This document shows positions 23,557-31,755 of a stretch of DNA of 50,886 nt, one piece after another. Location of the stretch: contig CALBKH010000029.1 of assembly GCA_937892955.1 (NCBI GenBank), positions 1 to 50,886 on the forward strand, read 5' to 3'. The DNA is from an uncultured Alphaproteobacteria bacterium. Lineage in GTDB: Bacteria; Pseudomonadota; Alphaproteobacteria; Rhizobiales; Ancalomicrobiaceae. The translations under genes were made by a program, and so were the position numbers. The notes beneath the pieces are model-generated. The model saw only the letters and a program-made list of their open reading frames with translations. It was not told the origin of the DNA and ran no database searches. Each line of letters opens with the position of its first letter. Position 1 is the first letter of the stretch.

Positions 23557-23599
23557 TGCATCGTCGGGTTGACCTGAATTCGATATGAAATAAAGTGCA
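23557..23599 (+). promoter_or_regulatory. Promoter of the aromatic-acid ABC transporter with flanking TGCA half-sites
   Basis: TTGACC (23569-23574), 16 bases, TAAAGT (23591-23596). TGCA half-sites lie just before the -35 (23557-23560) and across the end of the -10 (23596-23599), 39 bases apart. That nearly equals the 41-base spacing of the two boxC operators. BoxR control is inferred; neither half-site has a partner at N6. Confidence 0.45.
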
Positions 23600-23680
23600 T
23601 CTCGTCGGGAGTGGCGCGCGGGGCAGAGACCCCGGGTCCAACGATCGCGCCGAACGCTCACCTCGGGAGGGAACCGCCCC

Positions 23681-24865
23681 ATGTCGTCGACCAGACGCGA
23701 ATTTCTGTCCACCGCGCTCGCGGCCGGTACCGTGACGCTCGCCGCGCCCTTCGTGCGCACCGCGCGCGCCGCCTCCGGTCCGATCAAGATCGGCCTGCTG
23801 CTGCCGTCGAGCGGCACCTTCGCCCCGCTCGGCGAGGCCATCGCCCGCGCCGCCAAGCTCCATGTCGCCGGCAAGGGCGGTTCGCTCGCCGGGCGCGAGA
23901 TCACCTTCGTCGCCCTCGACGACGAATCGGCGCCGCCCAAGGCGACCGAGCTGACCAACAAGCTGGTGTTCGGCGAGAACGTCGACGTGCTGATCGGCAC
24001 CGTCCATTCCGGCGTCGCCGCGGCGATGGTCAAGATCGCCCGCGAAGCCGGGGTCACCACCCTGGTGCCGAACGCCGGTGCCGACGCCATCACCCGCGCC
24101 ATGTGCGCCCCCAACATCTTCCGCACCTCCTTCGCCAACGGCCAGATCGGCTTCGCCACCGGACAGGCGATGCTCGCCGCCGGCATCAAGGAAGCGGTCA
24201 CCTGCACCTGGCGCTACGCCGCGGGCGAGGAGATGGTGAAGGGCTTCAAGGAGGCCTTCGAGGCCGGCGGCGGCAAGGTCACCAAGGACATCGCCCTGCC
24301 GTTCCCGGACGTCGAGTTCCAGTCGGCGCTGGCCGAGATCGCCGCTGCCAAGCCGCAGGCGGTCTATTCGTTCTTCGCCGGCGGCGGTGCCGCCAAGTTC
24401 ATCAAGGACTATGCGGCCGCCGGTCTCGCCGGTTCGGTGCCGCTGTGGGGCCCGGGCTTCCTCACCGACGGCGTCGAGAAGGCGGTCGGCGCGGCCGGTG
24501 ACGGCATCCGTACCGTGCTGCACTACGCCGACGGTCTCGACAATCCCGAGAACAAGGCCTTCATCGCCGCCTTCCAGGCTGCTCACGGCATCGCCCCGGA
24601 CGTCTATGCGGTGCAGGGCTGGGACGCCATGCAGGTGCTCGACATCGGCCTGAAGGCCGTCGGCGGCGACACCGCCAAGAAGGACGCGATGCATGCCGCC
24701 ATGGCGGCGGCGAAGTTCGCCTCGCCCCGCGGTCCCTTCGAGTTCTCGGCCTCGCGCAATCCCAAGCAGAATTTCTATGCGCGCGAACTGAAGGACGGAA
24801 AGAACCGGATGACCGGCATGGCGGCGGCGATGCTCGCCGACAGCGGCAAGGGTTGCCGCGCCTGA
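23681..24865 (+). CDS. Periplasmic substrate-binding protein of a branched-chain-type (aromatic acid) ABC importer
   Basis: A 394-residue Leu/Ile/Val-binding-type protein. A twin-arginine signal (TRREFLSTALAAGTVTLAAP, then ARAASG cleavage region) leads into the type I fold: KIGLLLPSSGTFAPLGEAI, then VDVLIGTVHSGVAAAMVKIA and the inter-domain segment LYAVQGWDAM-like DVYAVQGWDAMQVLDIG. Proteins of this branch next to boxR and benzoate-CoA ligase usually bind benzoate or hydroxybenzoates. It is the first of four transporter genes and 131 bases after the boxR-coupled gene. Confidence 0.88.
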   Translation: MSSTRREFLSTALAAGTVTLAAPFVRTARAASGPIKIGLLLPSSGTFAPLGEAIARAAKLHVAGKGGSLAGREITFVALDDESAPPKATELTNKLVFGENVDVLIGTVHSGVAAAMVKIAREAGVTTLVPNAGADAITRAMCAPNIFRTSFANGQIGFATGQAMLAAGIKEAVTCTWRYAAGEEMVKGFKEAFEAGGGKVTKDIALPFPDVEFQSALAEIAAAKPQAVYSFFAGGGAAKFIKDYAAAGLAGSVPLWGPGFLTDGVEKAVGAAGDGIRTVLHYADGLDNPENKAFIAAFQAAHGIAPDVYAVQGWDAMQVLDIGLKAVGGDTAKKDAMHAAMAAAKFASPRGPFEFSASRNPKQNFYARELKDGKNRMTGMAAAMLADSGKGCRA

Positions 24866-24955
24866 GGCTTCGCCTCTCGTTCATCTCGAGACGGAGATCG
24901 CCGGCTTGCCGCCTGCGATCTCCCTCGACCGTGTGTCATCGGAACCAGGCGCGCC

Positions 24956-25822
24956 ATGGACCTCGTCCTCGTCCAGATCTTCAACGGCATCCAGTACGGC
25001 TTCCTGATCTTCCTGGCGGCGAGCGGGCTGACGCTCGTCTTCGGCATCCTCGGCGTGATCAATCTGGCGCACGGGTCGTTCTACATGCTCGGTGCCTATA
25101 TGGCGCTGACGCTGACCCAGATGACCGGCGACGTCTTCCTCGCCGTGGCGCTGGGCATTCCGCTGGCGGTCGCCTTCGGCGCGGTGATCGAATGGGCCTT
25201 CGTGCGCCATCTCTACGCCCGTGACCACCTGCAACAGGTGCTGCTCACCTTCGCCCTGATCCTGATCTTCAACGAGGTGCAGCGCATCGGCTGGGGCTCC
25301 TATCCCCATTCGGTGCCGATCCCGTCCTATCTCTCGGGGTCGATCCGCCTCACCGACACGCTCGCCTATCCGGTCTACCGGCTGGCGCTCACCGCCATCT
25401 GCGCGGCCCTCGCCGCGGCGATGTTCCTGGTGATCCAGAAGACCAAGATCGGTCGGCTGATCCGCGCCGGCGAGTCCAATCGCGAGATGACCGAGTTGCT
25501 CGGCTTCGACTCGCGCCTGCTCTACCGGGTGGTCTTCGCCGCCGGCACAGCGCTCGCCGCCCTCGCCGGCATGCTCGCCGCCCCGGTGGAAAGCGTCTAT
25601 CCCGGCATCGGCGAGCGCATCCTGATCATCTCTTTCGTCGTCGTCGTCATCGGCGGCATCGGCTCGATCAAGGGTGCCTTCCTCGGCTCGCTGGTGATCG
25701 GCGTGGCCGATGCGCTCGGCAAGGTCTTCCTGCCGAACCTCGCCGGCGTCGTCGTCTACGCCATGATGGCGGCGGTGCTGGTCGCCCGGCCCGGCGGTCT
25801 CTTCGGGAGGATGGTCCGATGA
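24956..25822 (+). CDS. ABC importer permease, LivH type
   Basis: A 288-residue inner-membrane permease with about eight hydrophobic helices. LivH-family signatures are LTLVFGILGVINLAHGSFYMLGAY at the N-terminus (shown here as shape), LIRAGESNREMTELLGFD, and IGGIGSIKGAFLGSLVIG near the C-terminus. It pairs with the permease half of the next gene to form the channel for the aromatic acid. Its stop overlaps the next start (ATGA at 25819-25822). Confidence 0.93.
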   Translation: MDLVLVQIFNGIQYGFLIFLAASGLTLVFGILGVINLAHGSFYMLGAYMALTLTQMTGDVFLAVALGIPLAVAFGAVIEWAFVRHLYARDHLQQVLLTFALILIFNEVQRIGWGSYPHSVPIPSYLSGSIRLTDTLAYPVYRLALTAICAALAAAMFLVIQKTKIGRLIRAGESNREMTELLGFDSRLLYRVVFAAGTALAALAGMLAAPVESVYPGIGERILIISFVVVVIGGIGSIKGAFLGSLVIGVADALGKVFLPNLAGVVVYAMMAAVLVARPGGLFGRMVR

Positions 25823-27585
25823 TCCGTCTTCCCTCGTGGCCGGTGCTGCTGCTGCTCGTCGTCGCGGTCGCCGTCTTCGCGGCGCTGCCGTGGATGGCCG
25901 GCCTCTACACCGTGAAGTTCGCCACCCGCATCCTCGCCGTCGCCATCTTCGTCATGAGCCTCGACATCCTGATCGGCGTCACCGGTCTGGTCGGCTTCGG
26001 TCATGCCGCCTTCTTCGGCCTCGGCGCCTATGCGGTGTGGTTCGTCACGCCGACGGACGACGGCGCGAACCTCCTCGTCGCGCTCGCCGCGGCGAGCGGC
26101 CTCGCCGGGCTGGGCGCCGCCGTGGTCGGCTTCTTCGCGGTGAGGACGCGCGGCTTCTACTTCATCATGGTGACGCTCGCCGCCTCGCAGATGATGTTCG
26201 CGCTGTTCCACGACACCCGCATCGCCGGCGGCTCCGACGGCGCTTCGATCGACGTGAAGCCCTATCTCGAGATCGCCGGCCGCACCGTCCTCGACTTCCA
26301 GAACCGCAACACGCTGCTGTGGTTCGCGCTCGCCGGCCTCGTCGCCGCCTATGCCCTGGTGCTCGTGCTGGTGCGCTCGCGCTTCGGCCGGGTGCTGCAG
26401 GGGCTCGCCGCCAACGAGACGCGGATGAACGCCCTCGGCTTCGACGGCCAGCGCTACAAGTGGGCCGCCTTCGTCGTCGCCGGCACGCTCGCCGGTTTCG
26501 CCGGGGCGCTCTTCGCCTCGATCGACGGCTTCGTACCGCCCGAGATCCTCGGCTGGCGCGAGTCCGGCCTCGCCATCATGATGGTGGTGCTCGGCGGCGT
26601 CGGCACGCTGTGGGGCTCGATCCTCGGCGCGGTCGTCTATTCGCTCGCCGAAGAGGTGCTGAAGAGCGGCCACTGGGTCGGCCCACTGGTGTCGGAACAC
26701 TGGCCGATCGCCATGGGCGTGTTCCTCATCGCCGCCGTCCTCGGCGCGCCGAAGGGCCTCGCCGGTTTGTTCCCGGCGCGGCCCGCCCGCCCGTGGCGGG
26801 CGCCCTCCGACGCCGATCGCGCCGAAGCCGCGGCCACGACGCCGGCGCCGATGCTCGAAGTGGCGGGCCTCAGTCGCTCCTTCGGAGGTCTCTCCGCGGT
26901 CTCCGAGGTTTCGGTCGCCTTCGCTCCCAATCTCATCCATGCGGTGATCGGGCCGAACGGCGCCGGCAAGACCACCTTCACCAACCTGATCACCGGGGCG
27001 CTGCCCGTCTCCGCCGGCACCATCCGGCTCGACGGGTCCGACATCACCGGCCTCTCGGCAGCCGCCAAGGCGCGTCGCGGCATCGGCCGGTCGTTCCAGC
27101 GCACCAACATCCTGGGCAAGATGACGGTCGCCGAGAACTGCGCCGTCGCCGCGCAGGCACGTGGGTCGGCGGGGGCGAGCCGGGCGGAGGAGGAGAGGGC
27201 GGTCGCCCATGCACTCGCCGCCGTCGGCCTCGTCGATCGGGCCGATCGCGTCGCCACCTCGCTCTCCCACGGCGAACAGCGCCAGCTCGAGATCGCCATG
27301 CTGATGGCCTCCGGCGCCCGCCTGCTCATCCTCGACGAGCCGCTCGCCGGCTCGGGACCCGAGGAGACGGCGCGGCTCACCGCGCTGCTGCGCGACCTCG
27401 CCGCCGACCACACCATCCTGTTGGTCGAGCACGACATGGATGCCGTTTTCTCCTGTGCCGACACCATCTCGGTGCTGGTCAACGGTCGCCTCATCGCCCA
27501 CGGCTCGCCCGACGACATCCGCCGCGACGCCGGGGTGCGCGAGGCCTATCTCGGCCGCTTCGCCGGATTGGAGGATGCCGCATGA
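25819..27585 (+). CDS. Fused LivM-type permease and LivG-type ATPase
   Basis: A 588-residue fusion. Residues 1-320 are a LivM-type permease (VTGLVGFGHAAFFGLGAY, FYFIMVTLAASQMMFALF, VLGGVGTLWGSILGAVVY). A linker of about 25 residues rich in Pro, Arg and Ala follows. Residues 345-588 are a LivG-type ATPase with Walker A GPNGAGKTT near 379, signature LSHGEQRQLEIA near 490 and Walker B LLILDEPLAG. The reading frame is unbroken across the junction, so the fusion looks genuine; such fusions occur in aromatic-acid transporters of this family. It overlaps both neighbours by four bases. Confidence 0.93.
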   Translation: MIRLPSWPVLLLLVVAVAVFAALPWMAGLYTVKFATRILAVAIFVMSLDILIGVTGLVGFGHAAFFGLGAYAVWFVTPTDDGANLLVALAAASGLAGLGAAVVGFFAVRTRGFYFIMVTLAASQMMFALFHDTRIAGGSDGASIDVKPYLEIAGRTVLDFQNRNTLLWFALAGLVAAYALVLVLVRSRFGRVLQGLAANETRMNALGFDGQRYKWAAFVVAGTLAGFAGALFASIDGFVPPEILGWRESGLAIMMVVLGGVGTLWGSILGAVVYSLAEEVLKSGHWVGPLVSEHWPIAMGVFLIAAVLGAPKGLAGLFPARPARPWRAPSDADRAEAAATTPAPMLEVAGLSRSFGGLSAVSEVSVAFAPNLIHAVIGPNGAGKTTFTNLITGALPVSAGTIRLDGSDITGLSAAAKARRGIGRSFQRTNILGKMTVAENCAVAAQARGSAGASRAEEERAVAHALAAVGLVDRADRVATSLSHGEQRQLEIAMLMASGARLLILDEPLAGSGPEETARLTALLRDLAADHTILLVEHDMDAVFSCADTISVLVNGRLIAHGSPDDIRRDAGVREAYLGRFAGLEDAA

Positions 27586-28334
27586 GCCTCGCTCTCGTCG
27601 CCGATGCCCCGGCCGCAGCGGCCCGGTCCCTGCTCGAGGCGACCGCGATCGCCACCTGCCACGGCCGCACGCCCTGCCTGCGCGACGTCGCCTTCCGCGT
27701 CGGCGAAGGCGAGACGGTGAGCCTTCTCGGCCGCAACGGCATGGGCAAGACGACGCTGCTGCGCACCCTGACCGGCCTCCTCTCGGGTGGCCCGACGGCG
27801 TCGATCCGCTTCGCCGGGCGCGAGCTTTCGGGCGCGCGGCCGGCGGTGATCTCGCGCGCCGGCATCGCCCTGGTGCCGGAGGGGCGGGGCATCTTCCCCA
27901 ATCTGACGGTGCTCGAGAACCTGACGCTGCCGGCCCGCCGCGGCCCGAACGGCAAGGCGGAATGGACGCTCGCCCGCGTCCTCGATCTCTTCCCCCGCCT
28001 CGCAGAACGGCGCGACAACTGGGGCGACCAGCTCTCCGGCGGCGAACAGCAGATGCTGTCGATCGGCCGCGCCCTGATGACCAATCCGGAACTGTTGATG
28101 CTGGACGAGGCGACCGAGGGGCTCGCCCCCAAGGTGCGCGACGAGATCTGGGCGACGATCCGGGCGGTGGCGGCGACCGGCATGTCGATCGTCGTCGTCG
28201 ACAAGAACCTCGAGGATCTCTTCGACCTCGCCGATCGCCACGTCGTGCTCGCCAAGGGCGAGATCGTCTTCGAAGGGACGACCGAGGATCTGAAGGCGGA
28301 TCCCGATCTTGTGCATCGGTGGCTCGGCGTCTGA
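27582..28334 (+). CDS. ABC importer ATPase, LivF type
   Basis: A 250-residue ATP-binding protein with Walker A LGRNGMGKTT near residue 52, signature LSGGEQQMLSIGRAL near 150 and Walker B LLMLDEATEGLAP. It forms the ATPase heterodimer with the second half of the fused gene. The ATG at 27582 overlaps the previous stop. It is the last gene of the transporter operon; the MarR fragment on the other strand follows at once. Confidence 0.93.
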   Translation: MSLALVADAPAAAARSLLEATAIATCHGRTPCLRDVAFRVGEGETVSLLGRNGMGKTTLLRTLTGLLSGGPTASIRFAGRELSGARPAVISRAGIALVPEGRGIFPNLTVLENLTLPARRGPNGKAEWTLARVLDLFPRLAERRDNWGDQLSGGEQQMLSIGRALMTNPELLMLDEATEGLAPKVRDEIWATIRAVAATGMSIVVVDKNLEDLFDLADRHVVLAKGEIVFEGTTEDLKADPDLVHRWLGV

Positions 28335-28365
28335 TCCCGGGCCTCACCGGCGGCGGCGGCGGCGC

Positions 28366-28536
28366 CGTCAACCGATGGAGCAGCGCCCGGCCGTCGTCGG
28401 TGAGCACGATGGCGTGCGAGCGGCGACCGGTGGTCGAGCGCATCCGCTCGGCGCGGCCGCGCCGCTCGGGCGCGTCGAGCGTGGCGACGAAATTCGGCCT
28501 CTGGATGCCGAGTGCCGCGGCGATCTCCCCCGTTCC
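28366..28536 (-). pseudogene. Fragment of a MarR-family regulator
   Basis: A minus-strand stretch of about 57 codons encodes a clear MarR winged-helix core: GEIAAALGIQRPNFVATLDA, then ERRGRAERMRSTTGRRSHAI, then VLTDDGRALLHRL (recognition helix and wing). No start or N-terminal dimerisation helix can be joined in the same frame. The 28540-28780 stretch upstream has short coding-like pieces in other frames (RRLLGRARSL). It is a decayed regulator, perhaps the former regulator of the box transporter or of the cluster to the right. Confidence 0.55.
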
Positions 28537-28784
28537 GTGCGGAAAACCGGCGGTCGCGACCGCATCGGTCCTCCGCTTCGGAACTCGTGAGCCCGGTCGG
28601 ACGAATGGGGGGCGACGTCCGGTGGACGGCACGTTTCTGCTCATTCTCGGCCAGGACGGCATCACGAACGGCGCGATCTACGCACGGCTCGGGATCGTGC
28701 TCGTCCCGGTCGTCTCGGAGAGATCGAGCCCGGCCGAGAAGTCGGCGCAACTCCCGTACCACCAGGATCGCCGCGCCGGATCGC

Positions 28785-29696
28785 TCAGACCAACGGAGCC
28801 GCGATCGGCGTCCGTGCGGCGGCCAGGCAGCAGTCGCAGAACCATTGCGCGGCGGGCGTCAGGGTGAGACCGGCACGCCGAACCATGACGATCGTCGGCG
28901 CCGGCAGGATCTCGCGCACCGGCACACGCACCAGAAGGCCGGTCCTGGTGGCGTATTCGGCGACCTGGACCGGCAGCATGCCGAGCGCATCGGAGCACAG
29001 GATCGCCATGAAGATGCTCAGCGCCGAGCGCGTCTGCATGCCGAGCCGCGGCGTCGGCAACCCGTGCGCGGCGAAGAGCGTGCCGAGCTCTTCGGCCGCT
29101 CGGTGGGTGATCGAGGTCGTCACCCATTCCGCCTCGATCAGCTCGGCGAGCGAGGTCGCGCCGGCGAGCGGGTGACCGGCGCGCCCGATCACCACCCGGG
29201 TATTGTCGAGGAGCCGCTCGACGACCAGATCGGACGACGGCGCCCGTTCCGGCTCCGGGCCGACCCAGAAATCCATCTCGCCTTCTTTGAGTTCGCCCTC
29301 GAGGGCCGGGAAGAACCCCTCGACGAGGCTCAGCCGCGCCAGCGGATAGCGGGTGCGGAAGCGCCGGATGGCGCGCGGCAGCAGAGCGAGATGGGCCGCC
29401 ACCGACAGGCCGACCACGACGTTGCCGGTCCCGGCGCCGCCGATCTCCTCGGCCTCCTCCCGCGCCCGCTCGACGTCTGCGAGGATCGCCCGGGCCCGGG
29501 CGACGAAGGCCGCGCCGACCGCCGTCGGCACCACGCCGCGCGCCCGCCGTTCGAACAGGGCGGCACCGAGTTCGTGTTCGAGATCGTGGACGCTGCGGGT
29601 CAGCGCCGGTTGGGCGAGGCCGAGTTGGCGGGCGGCGGCGCGCAGGCTGCCGTGCTCGGCGATGGCGGTGATGTCGCGCAATTGGGTGAGCTTCAT
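28785..29696 (-). CDS. LysR-family regulator of the adjacent aromatic operon
   Basis: A 303-residue LysR-type regulator. The N-terminal helix-turn-helix (residues 3-60) reads QLRDITAIAEHGSLRAAARQ, then LGLAQPALTRSVHDLEHELG. The rest is a type 2 periplasmic-binding-like effector domain (VVGLSVAAHLALLPRAIRRF onwards). It is divergent from the catabolic operon starting at 29819, with a T-N11-A box in the 122-base gap, so it probably controls both itself and that operon. The inducer is unknown, presumably the aromatic substrate or a ring-cleavage product. Confidence 0.92.
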   Translation of the reverse strand: MKLTQLRDITAIAEHGSLRAAARQLGLAQPALTRSVHDLEHELGAALFERRARGVVPTAVGAAFVARARAILADVERAREEAEEIGGAGTGNVVVGLSVAAHLALLPRAIRRFRTRYPLARLSLVEGFFPALEGELKEGEMDFWVGPEPERAPSSDLVVERLLDNTRVVIGRAGHPLAGATSLAELIEAEWVTTSITHRAAEELGTLFAAHGLPTPRLGMQTRSALSIFMAILCSDALGMLPVQVAEYATRTGLLVRVPVREILPAPTIVMVRRAGLTLTPAAQWFCDCCLAAARTPIAAPLV

Positions 29697-29711
29697 GTCC
29701 CCACTCTAAGC

Positions 29712-29728
29712 GATACGATTTCGGTATC
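29712..29728. promoter_or_regulatory. LysR-type operator (T-N11-A) between the regulator and FAH-hydrolase genes
   Basis: GATAC, seven bases, GTATC (29712-29716 and 29724-29728) is a perfect five-base dyad containing T-N11-A. It lies 16 bases from the LysR start and 90 from the divergent operon start, the usual place for autorepression plus activation. Confidence 0.65.
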
Positions 29729-29818
29729 AAGCGGATCGATCTGGTCACTATCGATCATCGCCGGCTTCGGTAAATTGCGTATGTCGAAACGACGCAATCG
29801 AAGGCGAGGAAACGAACG

Positions 29819-30682
29819 ATGCGGGTGGGAGTCTTCCGGGACGCGGCGGGACGCGGCATGGCGATCGTCGACGCGAACGGGGTTCATCGCGGGCTGCACG
29901 AGACCGATGCCGGATACCCCGGCGGCATCGAAACGCTGATCGGGCTCGATGCGGCCGGCCTCGCCGCCGCCGCCGCGGCGCTCGCCGCCGGCACCCCCGT
30001 CGATCCGGCCGCGGTCGAATGGCTGCCGCCGCTCGCCCGCCCGGGCAAGATCGTCTGCGTCGGTCTCAACTACGCCGACCACACCGCCGAGAGCGGCTTC
30101 AAGCAGCCGGATTATCCGACCCTGTTCGCCCGTTTCACGTCCACGCTGGTCGGCCACGGCGCCCCGGTGGTGCGGCCGAAGGTCTCCGACCAGTTCGACT
30201 ACGAGGGCGAACTGGTGGCGATCATCGGCAAGGGCGGCCGTCACATTCCGCGCGAGACGGCGCTCGACCACGTCTTCGGCTGGTCGATCTTCAACGACGT
30301 CTCGGTGCGCGACTATCAGTTCAAGTCGCCGCAATGGACGATGGGCAAGAATTTCGACGCCACCGGCGCCTTCGGCCCCCTGGTCGTCACCGCCGACGAA
30401 CTGCCGCCCGGCGGCCGTGGCCTGGCGCTCGAGACGCGCCTCAACGGCGCCGTCGTCCAGCACGCCTCGACCGATGATCTGATCTTCGACGTCGCCTCGC
30501 TGATCGCCATCATCTCCGAGGGCATCACCCTCGAGCCCGGCGACCTGATCGTCACCGGCACGCCGTCGGGCGTCGGCGCGGCGCGCAAGCCGCCCCTGTG
30601 GATGAAGCCCGGCGACATCTGCGAAGTCGAGATCGAAGGTCTCGGCATTCTCGCCAACCGCGTCGTCGACGAGGTCGGCTGA
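29819..30682 (+). CDS. Fumarylacetoacetate hydrolase-family enzyme
   Basis: A 287-residue FAH-fold protein. Key blocks are GKIVCVGLNYADHTAESG (start of the catalytic domain, about residue 75), DYEGELVAIIGKGGRHIP with the metal-binding acidic residues, WTMGKNFDATGAFGPLVV, and IVTGTPSGVGAARKPPLWMKPGD at the end. The N-terminal 65 residues are a small variable domain. Enzymes of this group hydrolyse acylpyruvates or ring-fission products, or decarboxylate them. With an extradiol dioxygenase and a hydroxylase beside it, action on a meta-cleavage product is the natural reading. It is the first gene of the LysR-controlled operon. Confidence 0.88.
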   Translation: MRVGVFRDAAGRGMAIVDANGVHRGLHETDAGYPGGIETLIGLDAAGLAAAAAALAAGTPVDPAAVEWLPPLARPGKIVCVGLNYADHTAESGFKQPDYPTLFARFTSTLVGHGAPVVRPKVSDQFDYEGELVAIIGKGGRHIPRETALDHVFGWSIFNDVSVRDYQFKSPQWTMGKNFDATGAFGPLVVTADELPPGGRGLALETRLNGAVVQHASTDDLIFDVASLIAIISEGITLEPGDLIVTGTPSGVGAARKPPLWMKPGDICEVEIEGLGILANRVVDEVG

Positions 30683-30767
30683 GGGCCGCCGCGCCAACCG
30701 CACGACCGAGCGGAACGGCTCGGCGCGAAGAAGCCCGCCCGACGGGACGAAATTCAGGGAGAGTCCA

Positions 30768-31721
30768 GTGACCGAGATCCGCGGACGATACGTCACGCCC
30801 GGACGACCGGGCGAATTCGGGGTGCATTCGATCGACGGGTTCCGGCTGACGGTGCCGGACCTCGGCCCGGCGCAGGCCTTCTATTCCGCCTTCGGCCTCG
30901 ACGTCCGGGAGGAGGGCGCGGCGCTCGGCCTCCACACCTTCGGCCACGGCCATCGCTGGGGCGAGATCGTCGAGGGCGGCAAGAAGAAGCTCTCGCATCT
31001 CTCCTTCGGCGCCTACGCCGAGGACATCGACGGGTTCCGCCGGCGCCTCGAGGATCAGGGCGTGAAACGCATCGATCCGCCGTCGGGCGTCGCGTCGGAC
31101 GGCTTGTGGTTCCTCAATCCCGACGGCATGGCGATGGAGATCCGCGTCGCCGACAAGTCGTCCCCCGACGAGAAGTCGCCATTCGACGCGCGCAGCGTCG
31201 GCCCGGGCCGCCAGGGTTCGGAATCGCGCCGCACCGCCCCGCGGGTCCATCCGCGCCGGCTCTCCCACATTCTGGTCTTCACCACCGACGTGCTCGGTTC
31301 GATCGCCTTCTACGAGCGGGTGCTGGGCCTCAGGCTCTCCGACCGCTCCGGCGACGGCGTCGCCTTCATGCACGGCATGCACGGGTCCGATCACCACATG
31401 CTGGCGCTCGCCAAGTCCGGCGGTCCGGGGCTGCATCATCTCTCCTGGGACGTCGGCTCGATCCACGACATCGGCCTCGCCGCCATGCACATGGCCGACA
31501 AGGGCTACACCGAGGGCTGGGGTCTGGGGCGACACGTCCTCGGCTCCAACTACTTCCACTACGTCCGCGATCCCTGGGGGAGCCTCTGCGAGTACTCCGC
31601 CGACATCGACTACATCCCCGCCGACTTCGACTGGCAGGCGGCCGACAATCCGCCCGAAGACAGCTTCTACATCTGGGGTCCGAACCCGCCGCCCTGGCTG
31701 ATCGACAACTCCGAACTGTGA
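30768..31721 (+). CDS. Type I extradiol ring-cleavage dioxygenase (VOC superfamily)
   Basis: A 317-residue two-domain vicinal-oxygen-chelate protein. The expected Fe(II) facial triad is present in the second domain: H167 (RLSHILVF), H223 or H224 (GLHHLSWDV) and E275 (SLCEYSADI). The second-shell residues H256 (GRHVLGSN) and Y265 are also present, so an active catechol-type dioxygenase is likely rather than a decayed VOC protein. Start is GTG at 30768 after AGGGAGAG. It lies between the FAH-hydrolase and the flavin hydroxylase, in an order hydrolase-dioxygenase-hydroxylase. The exact diphenol is unknown. Confidence 0.88.
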   Translation: MTEIRGRYVTPGRPGEFGVHSIDGFRLTVPDLGPAQAFYSAFGLDVREEGAALGLHTFGHGHRWGEIVEGGKKKLSHLSFGAYAEDIDGFRRRLEDQGVKRIDPPSGVASDGLWFLNPDGMAMEIRVADKSSPDEKSPFDARSVGPGRQGSESRRTAPRVHPRRLSHILVFTTDVLGSIAFYERVLGLRLSDRSGDGVAFMHGMHGSDHHMLALAKSGGPGLHHLSWDVGSIHDIGLAAMHMADKGYTEGWGLGRHVLGSNYFHYVRDPWGSLCEYSADIDYIPADFDWQAADNPPEDSFYIWGPNPPPWLIDNSEL

Positions 31722-31755
31722 TCCCGATCCTCCACGCCACGGTGAGACGACGACC

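Noticed and set aside
25819..27585. Suspected sequencing error joining livM and livG
   Set aside because: The frame is open across a plausible Pro/Ala/Arg linker and the gene overlaps its neighbours correctly at both ends, so a real fusion is simpler.
25756..28665. A 969-codon minus-strand open frame across the transporter genes
   Set aside because: It is antisense to clear permease and ATPase genes. Only its first about 100 codons carry meaning, as the MarR fragment at 28366-28536.
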